NCBI RefSeq assembly: GCF_016811915.1
Contig: NZ_CP069127.1
Location: forward strand, 5,664,501 to 5,728,500
Length of the DNA stretch: 64,000 nucleotides
Direction of reading: 5' to 3'
DNA from: Brevibacillus choshinensis
GTDB lineage: Bacteria; Bacillota; Bacilli; Brevibacillales; Brevibacillaceae
Within the stretch, counting starts at the first letter, position 1. Every line of letters begins with the position of its first letter. This document shows positions 16,661-25,195 of the stretch, in pieces. The position numbers and the translations under genes were made by a program. The notes under the pieces were generated by a model that ran no database searches, had not been told where the DNA came from, and saw only the letters and a list, made by a program, of their open reading frames with translations.

Positions 16661-16768
16661 TAAATAGCCCCTTTATACCTTAATGGTTTTTATCATGCAA
16701 GAACCTTTAGCATAGGGTAAAACTCATTTTACTTTCAGAATTTAATACGGTGATTAGTTAAATAAAAC

Positions 16769-16807
16769 AAAAAAAATAACTGCCGAGATTCGCTGTCTCG
16801 ATAGTTA
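16769..16807 (-). terminator. Terminator of fliB
   Basis: On the minus strand AACTATCGAGA and TCTCGGCAGTT form a stem followed by ATTTTTTTTG. It lies 80 bp past the fliB stop codon. Confidence 0.75.
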
Positions 16808-16885
16808 CTAACTTATGAAAATGAATTTTTATTGTCCCCAGTTCTTATCGTTTTTATCTATTCACTCCATCTAAATACTACAGTA

Positions 16886-18115
16886 CTAGTTTTTGATTAA
16901 GATGGACATATACGTCAACGTGATGAACTTATTCTCTTTTAATAAATTCATTAATTTTTCAAATACCTGTCCATTATGTTCAAAAGTTTTTGATAGAGAT
17001 TGAATCAATTTAATAACATGATCAGAAGATAGTCCCTCATAATGATTTGCCATACCAATCAGATGAAGCTTAATTAAAGAGTAGAGCACAACCATACGAG
17101 CATAACTTTCAAATGGGGAATCACAATCAATTGGAAAACAATTTTTAAATACGTAATTTACCAAGTAATTTTCAAGCATATACTCATGATTTTTGATAAA
17201 TGGACTATAGAATTTTCCGAAAGAATATTCGTAATTTTTATTAATTTCATCTTCTGAAAGATTCGCCTCAATTTTGAGTCCAGATATCATGTCTCTTGAA
17301 CACTCTAAAAATCTTGCAGAAGTTATGCCTTCTGTTAATCGTAATACAACAAGTTCCCTGCATAACCGTAGTTTTATTTCTAATCGGTTAGGTATATTGT
17401 TAAATTCTCCAATAAATGTTTCATCCTCTACACAATCAAGGTATCTACCTAATAAGCTAGGTATCTGCTCTATTTTATTATCTTGTAAATATTCTTCCAG
17501 TTCGTTATACAACATACCTAAAATTAACAAACGATCTTCAAGCGAATGTTTTCGATTTTGCAAAATAGAAATAGTCACATAACGATATTCGTTAAAAAAA
17601 TCTTTCCAATGCGATACTTTTTCAGGAGTATCAATCGTTACACTTGTAAGGTTTCTGCTAGGTGCGACTTCTTGGTTCTGCTCAAACTTAATTCCGTCTG
17701 GTTTTAGCAATACCAATCTAGTTGCTTCTGGGCAAGATACTGTCAGAGAACGTTCAAGCATTCCATTCACTTTGTTAATTCTTCGTGGGTATACAGTGCA
17801 AGTATTGCTTAGATAATCTTCTCCTAACTTTAATTGGATACTACATAATCCTTCATTATCTAAAAAGGAGCATTTCAAATGTCTCATTTTCATTTTTGCC
17901 ACGTTACTCGACGTTGGATTAGAACGATTTCGAATAACATTTTTTTCTAGCGCAGCTTTCATTTCAAGGTTGTCTACCCTTTTGTACTTTTTATAGGTTA
18001 CTTCATCAATATCCACTCTCCATCCTGAACAGCAAGTGTCTTCGCAAGCAGAACCGATGCAAGAAAATTCTTTCATGTATTCAGGAATTAGCGTATCAAC
18101 CATTTTGATTGTCAT
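16886..18115 (-). CDS. fliB: FliB-family flagellin lysine N-methylase
   Basis: About 409 residues from MTIKMVDTLIPEYMKEF at 18115, chosen because AGGAGA lies directly upstream. The frame to 18151 has no ribosome-binding site. The N-terminal cysteine cluster C-IGSA-C-EDT-CC-SGW, together with later cysteines (HLKCSF, GLCSIQL, NTCTVYPRR), is the signature of FliB proteins, a Fe-S/zinc-type cluster of the YkgJ kind. FliB methylates lysine side chains of flagellin. It lies immediately downstream of hag. Base composition is AT-richer than the neighbouring flagellar genes, hinting at separate acquisition. Confidence 0.85.
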   Translation of the reverse strand: MTIKMVDTLIPEYMKEFSCIGSACEDTCCSGWRVDIDEVTYKKYKRVDNLEMKAALEKNVIRNRSNPTSSNVAKMKMRHLKCSFLDNEGLCSIQLKLGEDYLSNTCTVYPRRINKVNGMLERSLTVSCPEATRLVLLKPDGIKFEQNQEVAPSRNLTSVTIDTPEKVSHWKDFFNEYRYVTISILQNRKHSLEDRLLILGMLYNELEEYLQDNKIEQIPSLLGRYLDCVEDETFIGEFNNIPNRLEIKLRLCRELVVLRLTEGITSARFLECSRDMISGLKIEANLSEDEINKNYEYSFGKFYSPFIKNHEYMLENYLVNYVFKNCFPIDCDSPFESYARMVVLYSLIKLHLIGMANHYEGLSSDHVIKLIQSLSKTFEHNGQVFEKLMNLLKENKFITLTYMSILIKN

Positions 18116-18206
18116 GAAGTAATCTCCTTTGAAGTAGTGTATTCTTTCCAAAGAGAAAATGGATGGATTGGTTCCGTTTTCTCTTTGGAAAAACTAACTA
18201 TTGTAT

Positions 18207-18240
18207 AAATGAAAAGGAATGGCGAACCATTCCTTTTCGG
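18207..18240. terminator. Terminator of hag
   Basis: AAAAGGAATGG CGAA CCATTCCTTTT is a perfect 11-bp stem flanked by A and T runs on both sides. It ends the hag transcript on the minus strand. Confidence 0.8.
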
Positions 18241-18251
18241 GTTTCAATCTA

Positions 18252-19085
18252 TTAACGCAGCAGTTGCAGTACGCCTTGTGGTTGTTGGTTAGCTTGAGCC
18301 AACATAGCCTGAGCAGCTTGAGCAAGGATGCTGTTTTTCGTTTGGTTCATCATTTCTTTCGCCATATCTACGTCGCGAATACGGGATTCAGCAGCTGTCA
18401 AGTTCTCAGCAGCATTGTCTACGTTTGCGATGGAGTGTTCGAGGCGGTTTTGGTAAGCACCGAGCTTCGAACGTCCGGTAGAAATTTTTGCAATATTGTC
18501 ATCCAGCAATTTAATCGTAGTTTCAGCATCAGTCTGAGTATCGATTTTACCTGCTTTAAGATCAGTTGTGATTTGATCCAACTTAATACCATCAGTAGTA
18601 AAGTCCAATTGAATTTTTTGATCTTTATTAGCACCAACATGAATCTCTACTTTACCAGCATTACCAGCAGAACCGTTTAGTAATTTCTGGGTATTAAACT
18701 CAGTATCTTTATTGATGCGCTCAATCTCTGTAGCCAAAGCATTATACTCGTCTTGCAAAGAAGTACGGTCAGCTGCAACGTTTGTATCATTCGCAGATTG
18801 TACAGCCAATTCACGCATACGTTGTGCGATGGAATGTACTTCATTCAAAGCACCCTCAGCCGTCTGAATCAAAGAGATACCATCTTGCGCGTTACGGGAA
18901 GATTGCTCCAACCCGCGAATTTGTCCGCGCATTTTTTCGGAGATGGACAGACCTGCCGCATCGTCGCCAGCACGGTTGATACGAAGACCGGAAGACAGTT
19001 TCTCGATAGATTTGCTAGTATTGGTTGTGTTTACACCCAACTGACGATGAGTATTGATTGCTGAGATATTGTGATTGATAATCAT
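18252..19085 (-). CDS. hag: Flagellin, major short form
   Basis: A 277-residue flagellin with almost only the D0/D1 core. The N-terminus is MIINHNISAINTHRQLGVN with SGLRINRAGDDAAGLSISEKMRG, and the C-terminus is RSKLGAYQNRLEHSI, AESRIRDVDMAKEMM and QQPQGVLQLLR. The length equals B. subtilis Hag. It lies directly downstream of csrA, has its own sigma-D promoter, and its GGAGGA ribosome-binding site is the expected CsrA target. It is followed by fliB, so its lysines are probable methylation substrates. Confidence 0.96.
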   Translation of the reverse strand: MIINHNISAINTHRQLGVNTTNTSKSIEKLSSGLRINRAGDDAAGLSISEKMRGQIRGLEQSSRNAQDGISLIQTAEGALNEVHSIAQRMRELAVQSANDTNVAADRTSLQDEYNALATEIERINKDTEFNTQKLLNGSAGNAGKVEIHVGANKDQKIQLDFTTDGIKLDQITTDLKAGKIDTQTDAETTIKLLDDNIAKISTGRSKLGAYQNRLEHSIANVDNAAENLTAAESRIRDVDMAKEMMNQTKNSILAQAAQAMLAQANQQPQGVLQLLR

Positions 19086-19191
19086 GTAAATTTTCCTCCT
19101 TGATTGTCACCACCACGTCCATGTGGTTGGTTCATTAATTTCGGAAAGCAGACTCATTCGCGCGCTTGTGTCGTTTTCCTCTACATTATTG

Positions 19192-19220
19192 TTATCGGAA
19201 ACATGCTTCACGCTTTTTAG
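19192..19220 (-). promoter_or_regulatory. Sigma-D promoter of hag
   Basis: CTAAA at 19216-19220 and TCCGATAA at 19192-19199 are separated by 16 bp on the minus strand. The 5' leader is about 100 nt and includes the ribosome-binding site GGAGGA that CsrA is expected to bind. Confidence 0.85.
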
Positions 19221-19252
19221 TCTTTTTTTTAAGTTTTTTGATGAAAGTCGAC

Positions 19253-19290
19253 AAAAAAACCTGATACACTACTCTGCATCAGGTTTGCTC
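19253..19290 (-). terminator. Terminator overlapping the end of csrA
   Basis: AAACCTGAT and ATCAGGTTTTTTT form the stem and T-run on the minus strand. The upstream arm covers the last codons of csrA (stop at 19269), so coding and terminator sequence overlap. It isolates hag, with its own promoter, from the flgM-csrA operon. Confidence 0.75.
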
Positions 19291-19508
19291 TTTATCCACT
19301 CTTTCAGTTGGGACAAATCCATTTTGTTTTGGGAGGCCATGCGGTTTTCTTCCTTGATCGCCACGTATATCTCATGGCGGTATACCTCGACATCGCGAGG
19401 AGCCTCAATCCCGATTTTGACGACATCACCTTCGACCGCCACAATCTTGATCTTGATTTGATCACCAATCATCAGCGACTCGTTTTTCTTCCGTGACAAG
19501 ACTAGCAT
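19269..19508 (-). CDS. csrA: CsrA RNA-binding translational regulator
   Basis: A 79-residue protein: MLVLSRKKNESLMIGDQIKIKIVAVEGD, then VKIGIEAPRDVEVYRHEIY and a C-terminal helix. The GxxxR-type contacts and first-strand LxLxR are intact. CsrA dimers block the hag ribosome-binding site, and FliW sequesters CsrA until flagellin is exported. It lies seven bases after fliW and directly upstream of hag, the standard Bacilli order. Confidence 0.96.
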   Translation of the reverse strand: MLVLSRKKNESLMIGDQIKIKIVAVEGDVVKIGIEAPRDVEVYRHEIYVAIKEENRMASQNKMDLSQLKEWIKSKPDAE

Positions 19509-19515
19509 GCTTCAC

Positions 19516-19935
19516 CTACTCACTGGCTGCTTTCGCCCGGATTTGCATCAACGGCTGGCGAATCTCGTACTTTTCCGCATTCAAAATCACCTGTTTGGCC
19601 AATTGATTGGACTTATTCACTACAATCGGTGCTTTTAGGTTAACAGTAATTTCTCCACCATCTCTGAACGAGATGACATTGCAGACGAACATCGGTGTAC
19701 CTTCTTCAATCTGCAACTGGGATTTTACTGAATCAGGCAAGGTAAATTCATACTCCGGAAAAAAGACAAATGGCTCGATTACCCAGAATCCGACTTGTTC
19801 ATCTTCCTGTGATTGCAGCGAGTAAAATGGACTTCCTAGTTCACCTTGAACCAGCAGGAAACGTTGAAGCTCTGGAAACCCTGGCATGCCGTCTTGAAAG
19901 ATCAGTTCTTTTGATTGTACGTCGGGAGATGACAT
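19516..19935 (-). CDS. fliW: FliW flagellar assembly factor, CsrA antagonist
   Basis: A 139-residue protein with the FliW landmarks LIFQDGMPGFPELQRFLLV, FWVIEPFVFFPEYEF and VNLKAPIVVNKSNQLAKQVIL. FliW binds either flagellin or CsrA and links hag translation to filament export. It precedes csrA by seven bases and is almost certainly translated from the same mRNA. Confidence 0.95.
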   Translation of the reverse strand: MSSPDVQSKELIFQDGMPGFPELQRFLLVQGELGSPFYSLQSQEDEQVGFWVIEPFVFFPEYEFTLPDSVKSQLQIEEGTPMFVCNVISFRDGGEITVNLKAPIVVNKSNQLAKQVILNAEKYEIRQPLMQIRAKAASE

Positions 19936-19951
19936 CTAAACCGCTCCTTTA

Positions 19952-20530
19952 TTACATCCCTGTGTCTACATGTGTTCCTACTACATCAATCCGTAGACTG
20001 TTCTTTTGAAGAAGATAGCCCTCCACCTTACCTCGCGCATAGTTGTGAACAGGTGCCTTTATTTCGGGTTCCATTCTTACGCCTCGTACTTGTACATCGA
20101 TAATCGGCTTCTTGGCTTCAAAACTCATTTCGATTCCGTCACCAATGATAGAACCAGCCGCAATAATTTCCTCGGCCTCATAGATGCCACTTTCTTCATA
20201 AGCGATATCCGCAATTGGGTTACCTTTATTTTCGATAGCAGCAAGACGATCTCCTTCATAACTGATCTGCTCAACTGCTTCGAATGCTCTTCTGTTCCCG
20301 AATTCAGCATGATCCGCCGTCCTGCGCAACGGCCCACGCAGATCGATATTGGCTTGCGCCTCACTGGTATCGATGAATAGCTGCCCCTGCTGTTGGTGGA
20401 TATCTAAAATAGCAGCTTCCTGGCGCATATTCATTTCTGCTTGCGGCTGTTCAATCTCTTGACGGGGCTTTTGTATATCTAATCCTAATTTTGCATAGGT
20501 TTGAGTCATGGTTATTTGCGGAAGTCGCAT
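19952..20530 (-). CDS. YviE-like protein (DUF6470)
   Basis: A 192-residue protein starting MRLPQITMTQTYAKLGLDIQKP. It is charged and rich in repeated I-D/E and Q segments, with no signal peptide. Its position between flgL and fliW matches yviE of B. subtilis, a conserved gene of this operon without a known function. Confidence 0.7.
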   Translation of the reverse strand: MRLPQITMTQTYAKLGLDIQKPRQEIEQPQAEMNMRQEAAILDIHQQQGQLFIDTSEAQANIDLRGPLRRTADHAEFGNRRAFEAVEQISYEGDRLAAIENKGNPIADIAYEESGIYEAEEIIAAGSIIGDGIEMSFEAKKPIIDVQVRGVRMEPEIKAPVHNYARGKVEGYLLQKNSLRIDVVGTHVDTGM

Positions 20531-20554
20531 GGCATTATGCTCCTATCGCTATAA

Positions 20555-21448
20555 TCAACGCAAGAAATCAAGCAATGACGGTTGAATGATCCTAGCACCC
20601 GCTCCCAAAGCAGCTCTGTGTACATTTTCTTGTGTCTTCAAGTTCGTAATAACCTCAGCAATGTCCGCATCTTCGTTTTTGGACATCCCCTCTGTTAGCG
20701 TAGTTTCTTCTTTTTCCATCCGATCCTGGATAAGATCAATACGGTTTGCTCTAGCACCCAAGGTAGATCTTACTCCTAACAAGTTATCTATTTGTTCGTC
20801 GATATTCCCCAGCTCATTATTCACCGGTTTTCCATCCTTCAAATCATTCACAATTTTATCCATCAGATCAAAAACATTTTTTCCACCATTGCCAAGATAA
20901 TTAAAAACAGATTGTCCAGTCACGTTGATCGGAACTTGAATCCCTGTACTTACCTCGAGCATAATTTCACTATTATTCGTGGTCGTAATTTTTCCAGCAG
21001 AAACATCATAAGGAGGAGTCATAATATCACTGCCTCCAAAAATATATTTTCCACCTAAAGTCTGGTTGGCGATCGTCCCAAGGTGCTCTTTCAGCTGTTC
21101 AATCTCTTTTCCAATCGCTTGTAGGGAATCGGGTCCAAGAGTTGTGTTACCCGAATTTACTGCCAACTCCCGAATACGATGCATGATAGACCCCGCTTCA
21201 TCCAAAGCTTTATCCGAAAGCTCCAGCCACGACTGGACTTCACCGATATTTCTTTGATATTGCTCGTTTTCCATCAAAGAAGAGCGGTAGAACATCCCTC
21301 GAGTAGCAACGACAGGATCGTCTGAAGGCTTGGATATTTTGCTTCCCGAAGACAATTGCTGTTGCATCTTGTCCATGCTGTACATAGAATTGTGTAGATT
21401 ACGCAACATGTTGCTATTCAGCATATTTTGAGTAACGCGTATGGCCAT
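20555..21448 (-). CDS. flgL: FlgL hook-filament junction protein (HAP3)
   Basis: A 297-residue flagellin-fold protein: N-terminus MAIRVTQNMLNSNMLRNL with QQLSSGSKISKPSDDPV, and C-terminus with GARANRIDLIQDRMEKEE and ending LDFLR. FlgL forms the second junction ring between hook and filament. It lies directly after flgK in the conserved operon. Confidence 0.94.
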   Translation of the reverse strand: MAIRVTQNMLNSNMLRNLHNSMYSMDKMQQQLSSGSKISKPSDDPVVATRGMFYRSSLMENEQYQRNIGEVQSWLELSDKALDEAGSIMHRIRELAVNSGNTTLGPDSLQAIGKEIEQLKEHLGTIANQTLGGKYIFGGSDIMTPPYDVSAGKITTTNNSEIMLEVSTGIQVPINVTGQSVFNYLGNGGKNVFDLMDKIVNDLKDGKPVNNELGNIDEQIDNLLGVRSTLGARANRIDLIQDRMEKEETTLTEGMSKNEDADIAEVITNLKTQENVHRAALGAGARIIQPSLLDFLR

Positions 21449-21483
21449 ATTTGATCCCTCATTTAACTCAACATTTAACGATT

Positions 21484-22965
21484 TTACAAGCCGACTCGTC
21501 CCATACCGTTAATTACTTTATCCAGAATTTCGTCCATGCTTGTCATGACACGGGCAGAAGCGCTATATGCATGTTGGTATTTCACCATTTCAGCCATCTC
21601 GTCATCGATGGATACACCTGATACGGATTGACGCTGGTTATCAACGGTTCCCACAATTAACTCCGAGTTTTTTTGGTTTCGCAAAGCTTCCTGTGAATCA
21701 ATCCCAAGCTGACCAATAGTATAACGATAATAATCGTCAAGCGTAGAACTTTCTTGTAGATCAGTAGCTCCTGTACCCGCTTGAAGGACTTTGAACTTTA
21801 TTTTGGCAATTTCCAAAGCGTTTTCGTTGTTCCCTACAGCCGTACCTCCTTTACCAGGCAAAGCTGCAGCGATTGAGTCCAAGCTGGCCAGAATATCAGG
21901 GTTCACAACAATGCTTCCAGCGCCTTTCGGATAGTCCTTCGATCCGGCTGGTGCGCTCGCATCCAAAAAGAAGGGCAGATCCTGAGGAGCTCCCCCATTT
22001 TTAATATCAGTGAGACTGGCTCCCTTTCGATGCAGTTCATTGATTTCTTTCGTCAAATTGACTGCCAGTACATCCAGACGCTGCATCATGTTCGGGACTA
22101 TTTCATCTCGGGATTGTTGGGCGCCTGCCAAATAACCAGTCGTTGGTACAAAAGTGTCACCACCCATAGTAAGATCCAACAGTCCTGTACCTGCATTCTG
22201 TTGTGTAGTTACCGGCGCTGATGTCTGGCCCGTAACAAAATCCCGTCCTTCTACAGTCACATTTACCATACCGTTTGCTGCCGGTGTCACCTTAACTTCT
22301 ACTAGCTTAGACAGTTTGTCAATGAGTACATCGCGTTGGTCGTACAAGTCATTCGGCTGATATCCATGTGGAACCACGTCTGCAATCTGACGGTTCAAAC
22401 TCGCGATCTGTTGACCAAGCGAGTTCATCTCCATGGCTTTCACGCCCATCACATTGTCCAGGTCACCTTGCACTTCCTTTAGATGACCGTACAGTCCACT
22501 GAATGTATCAGCTACCGCTTTTGAGCGCTCGCGTACTACCGCACGAGCGGATGTGTTCGTTGGGTCCTTGGATAAGTCCTGCCAAGCCTGCCACATCTGG
22601 TCCATTACTTTTTGCAATCCTGTATCAGAAGGCTCATTCATGATACCTTCTAATTTTTCCAAGGTTTCGAAACGCGCATCCCAATAGCCCTGACGTTTAT
22701 TTTCATTTCGATATTGAATATCTAAAAAATCTTCTCTCAGCCTCTGTAGACTAACAACATTAACACCTGTTCCCAAAAGGCCCGGTTCAAGACTCGCATT
22801 CATACCTGGATATGGGAGCCCGGTCGTTGCCTGCATGTTCGCCCGCTGACGAGTATATCCTTCCGTGTTCGCGTTCGCAATATTATGCCCGGTAGTATTG
22901 AGCGCAGATTGCTGTGCGAACAGGCCACGTTTGCTTACTTCAATCCCATGAAAGGTAGACCGCAT
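21484..22965 (-). CDS. flgK: FlgK hook-filament junction protein (HAP1)
   Basis: A 493-residue protein. The N-terminus has the axial-protein signature LNTTGHNIANANTEGYTRQR. The C-terminus has GVSIDDEMAEMVKYQHAYSASARV followed by the typical D0 helix ending. The middle is the variable D2 domain. FlgK sits on the distal end of the hook. It starts 13 bases after the flgN stop codon. Confidence 0.95.
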   Translation of the reverse strand: MRSTFHGIEVSKRGLFAQQSALNTTGHNIANANTEGYTRQRANMQATTGLPYPGMNASLEPGLLGTGVNVVSLQRLREDFLDIQYRNENKRQGYWDARFETLEKLEGIMNEPSDTGLQKVMDQMWQAWQDLSKDPTNTSARAVVRERSKAVADTFSGLYGHLKEVQGDLDNVMGVKAMEMNSLGQQIASLNRQIADVVPHGYQPNDLYDQRDVLIDKLSKLVEVKVTPAANGMVNVTVEGRDFVTGQTSAPVTTQQNAGTGLLDLTMGGDTFVPTTGYLAGAQQSRDEIVPNMMQRLDVLAVNLTKEINELHRKGASLTDIKNGGAPQDLPFFLDASAPAGSKDYPKGAGSIVVNPDILASLDSIAAALPGKGGTAVGNNENALEIAKIKFKVLQAGTGATDLQESSTLDDYYRYTIGQLGIDSQEALRNQKNSELIVGTVDNQRQSVSGVSIDDEMAEMVKYQHAYSASARVMTSMDEILDKVINGMGRVGL

Positions 22966-22977
22966 TACGACACCTCA

Positions 22978-23478
22978 TTATGCTTTTTTATTGAAAAAAG
23001 TTGAATTAACCTGACGATTTGTATTCAAGGCCGACTTTCCGTAAAATAAGTCGTCTTCAGGCGTATCCGTGATCAGGTCGAGAGTCATATTTACAAAAGA
23101 AAGAGATTGCTCCAGTAATTGTTGGTTAAACTCATTTTCCTTGCTTAGTTCCGATACTATCGAGGTTAGCCCATTACGATAGGATGCCAACCGCGTCTTT
23201 TCTTCCGCACTGGTCGTCAACTTGATCAATTCAGCCATGGTGCCTTCCTGCAGCGTCAAGCCTTTTTCGGCTGTCAGCTCCCTCACTACATTCAGACGGG
23301 CTGTCTCAGCTGCCGTGACGCCTTTGATCAGCTTTTGCTCCTGGCGCGTAATCGCCACGAGCTCATCCACATTTCCTTTGATCAGCACTTCTTTCTTGTG
23401 CTGGGACAATGTGTACAAAGCTTTGTGAAGCTGGATCAAGTTGTCGAGCAGCTCGTAGAGCATTTCCATTTTCGCCAT
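22978..23478 (-). CDS. flgN: FlgN export chaperone for FlgK/FlgL
   Basis: A 166-residue helical coiled-coil protein (MLYELLDNLIQLHKALYTLSQHKKEVLIKGN, ELVAITRQEQKLIKGV). Size, helical pattern and position between flgM and flgK match FlgN, the chaperone for the junction proteins encoded just downstream. Confidence 0.88.
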   Translation of the reverse strand: MAKMEMLYELLDNLIQLHKALYTLSQHKKEVLIKGNVDELVAITRQEQKLIKGVTAAETARLNVVRELTAEKGLTLQEGTMAELIKLTTSAEEKTRLASYRNGLTSIVSELSKENEFNQQLLEQSLSFVNMTLDLITDTPEDDLFYGKSALNTNRQVNSTFFNKKA

Positions 23479-23514
23479 GTTGGGTTTCTCCCTCGTCTTC
23501 CCTAGAGAGCTTGT

Positions 23515-23790
23515 TTATTTCTTTTGCCAAAAGGACAGGAACTTCTCCGCAATCTTGTCGCTTGCGACGCGGTAGGTCCCTTCCTCTACCTGCTTCTTCA
23601 ACCGATCCACCTTTTCTCTGCGCTGGGGTGAATCCGGATCCTCTACTTGCTTCAGCATTTCCAGCGCTTCGGTGGAGATATTTACTTCGTCTTTCCCCAT
23701 CGGAATTTTGCCTGTTTTCCCTACCTGCGTATTACCTGTTTTGTTGTAGGCGTTGATCATTCCGATTCGATTGGGTTCATTAATCCGCAT
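23515..23790 (-). CDS. flgM: FlgM anti-sigma-D factor
   Basis: A 91-residue protein beginning MRINEPNRIGMINAYNK. The C-terminal sigma-binding part includes DEVNISTEALEMLKQ, DRLKKQVEEGTYRV and a terminal SDKIAEKFLSFW. FlgM holds sigma-D inactive until the hook-basal body is complete. A terminator lies just upstream, so the gene must have its own promoter within about 115 bp. Confidence 0.92.
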   Translation of the reverse strand: MRINEPNRIGMINAYNKTGNTQVGKTGKIPMGKDEVNISTEALEMLKQVEDPDSPQRREKVDRLKKQVEEGTYRVASDKIAEKFLSFWQKK

Positions 23791-23833
23791 GTGAAAACCA
23801 TCCTCTCAAACCACCGGACATGAATGTGTATAT

Positions 23834-23868
23834 AGAAAACCGATGATACCTCTTAGTAGTATCATCGG
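23834..23868 (-). terminator. Terminator after yvyF, before flgM
   Basis: CCGATGATAC and GTATCATCGG form a 10-bp stem followed by TTTTC on the minus strand. The upstream arm also contains GCCGATGA, which with CTAAT 16 bp further upstream resembles a sigma-D promoter for flgM. Confidence 0.65.
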
Positions 23869-23905
23869 CAATTTCGTTGTCCGCGATTAGTTTTTTTGTA
23901 CAAAA

Positions 23906-24334
23906 CTATTCGTCAGCATTCTCTTTTCTTCGATAAGCGGCTGTCGCAAATCCTGAAAGCTGATCATCTTCCAGACGTTGATCAACCTCCATTTGTTGCG
24001 TGATTTCGTGCTTCAATCCTTTGATGCAGTCCTCGCACATATTCCCTGCCTGGATGATATTTCCACAGCTCTCGCAGGGATATCCAAGGTTTGGATTCCC
24101 AACTACAGATATTCGACCCTCTTTGATAAACTTGGTGATCTGCTTGACGCTCACGCCAGTCGCTTCGCTCACCTGATAAATGTTTGAACCGCGATTTTCC
24201 CGTTTGCGCAAAAAACGCGCACATAATTCATATTCCTGTTCCACAGCCTGATGGCACTTCGGACAAATGTCGCGAACAGCTTGTACAAAAAGTGCATCAC
24301 AACGTGAACAGTTTGCCAGTTTGCCCAGAGACAT
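23906..24334 (-). CDS. yvyF: YvyF-like zinc-ribbon protein (TIGR03826 family)
   Basis: A 142-residue cytosolic protein. It has an N-terminal zinc ribbon (CSRCDALF...CPKCHQ), a helix-turn-helix-like middle (ISVKQ-type segment TGVSVKQITKFIKEGRIS) and a second Cys4 cluster (CESCGN...CEDC). It is the conserved first gene of the flgM-flgN-flgK-flgL operon in Bacilli and is thought to be a flagellar regulator. The exact role is not known. Confidence 0.85.
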   Translation of the reverse strand: MSLGKLANCSRCDALFVQAVRDICPKCHQAVEQEYELCARFLRKRENRGSNIYQVSEATGVSVKQITKFIKEGRISVVGNPNLGYPCESCGNIIQAGNMCEDCIKGLKHEITQQMEVDQRLEDDQLSGFATAAYRRKENADE

Positions 24335-24421
24335 AATGACACCCCTTCACTCACCTTACATTGTTCTTCCGCTCTCTACATGTTGTATGGCTCTCATGAT
24401 AACGCATTTCCCATAGGCTGG

Positions 24422-25195
24422 CTATCGGTAGATCGTGACGGAGTAGATATCGCACAAAGACCCGGCATGCTCTCGGATCGTTCTGGCACACGAGCGTAGG
24501 GTGGAGCCTGTCGTATAAATATCGTCCAGCAACAGAATCCTGTACGAACCTGCCTTTGCTTGCCCGAGACGTTCCCCCGCCCACGAAAACGCCCCGTCCA
24601 TGCTTTCCTCACGGGCTGATCGACCCGTTTGCTGACTGAGCTTGGCAGTCCTCTTCGTTCGGTGGAGCAACGCGCGAACGGGAACTCCCATTTCTGCACC
24701 GAGCCGTCCTGCAAGCAAATCTACCTGATTGAATCCCCTCTCCTGCAGGCGCTGGTCATGAAGCGGAACCGGCGCGATACAGTCAAAGGACGTCACTTGA
24801 TGATAGCGAAGCACCGCGATCGCCAGAAGCTTGGCATAAAGCACTGCCAGCCGTTCCTCACCACGATACTTGTACATGCTGAGCAAATCTTTTCCCCATT
24901 GATTATATCGGAGCAAACTGCGGTTGCTTTGAAGCGTTTCTTCCGTCAATTTATGACAATCCTGGCACAGCTCCTCTGTCTCTTGTTCTCGTCCGCATTG
25001 CCAACAAATGGCCGCCCCGATGACCGGCAGCTTTTCCAGGCAGGAAGCGCACAGGGAGAGGCCGGAAATCAAGCGATACATGGCGGGATAGCGCGTTCGA
25101 TTGGATGATAGCTGATTAGTCAGCCTGCGAACCGATGCTTCCCGGGACTGCAGTACAATCCGGCCCGCACATGCGACGCAAATGCTCCTGCTCAT
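24422..25195 (-). CDS. comFC: ComFC competence protein (phosphoribosyltransferase fold)
   Basis: A 257-residue protein with an N-terminal zinc-binding part (CVACAGR, then CASCLEKLP...CWQCGR...CQDC) and a C-terminal PRTase domain with the signature ILLLDDIYTTGSTLRSC. ComFC is needed for DNA uptake during transformation. The start codon overlaps the comFA stop (TAATG). A comFB gene, present between them in some Bacilli, is absent. Confidence 0.9.
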   Translation of the reverse strand: MSRSICVACAGRIVLQSREASVRRLTNQLSSNRTRYPAMYRLISGLSLCASCLEKLPVIGAAICWQCGREQETEELCQDCHKLTEETLQSNRSLLRYNQWGKDLLSMYKYRGEERLAVLYAKLLAIAVLRYHQVTSFDCIAPVPLHDQRLQERGFNQVDLLAGRLGAEMGVPVRALLHRTKRTAKLSQQTGRSAREESMDGAFSWAGERLGQAKAGSYRILLLDDIYTTGSTLRSCARTIREHAGSLCDIYSVTIYR

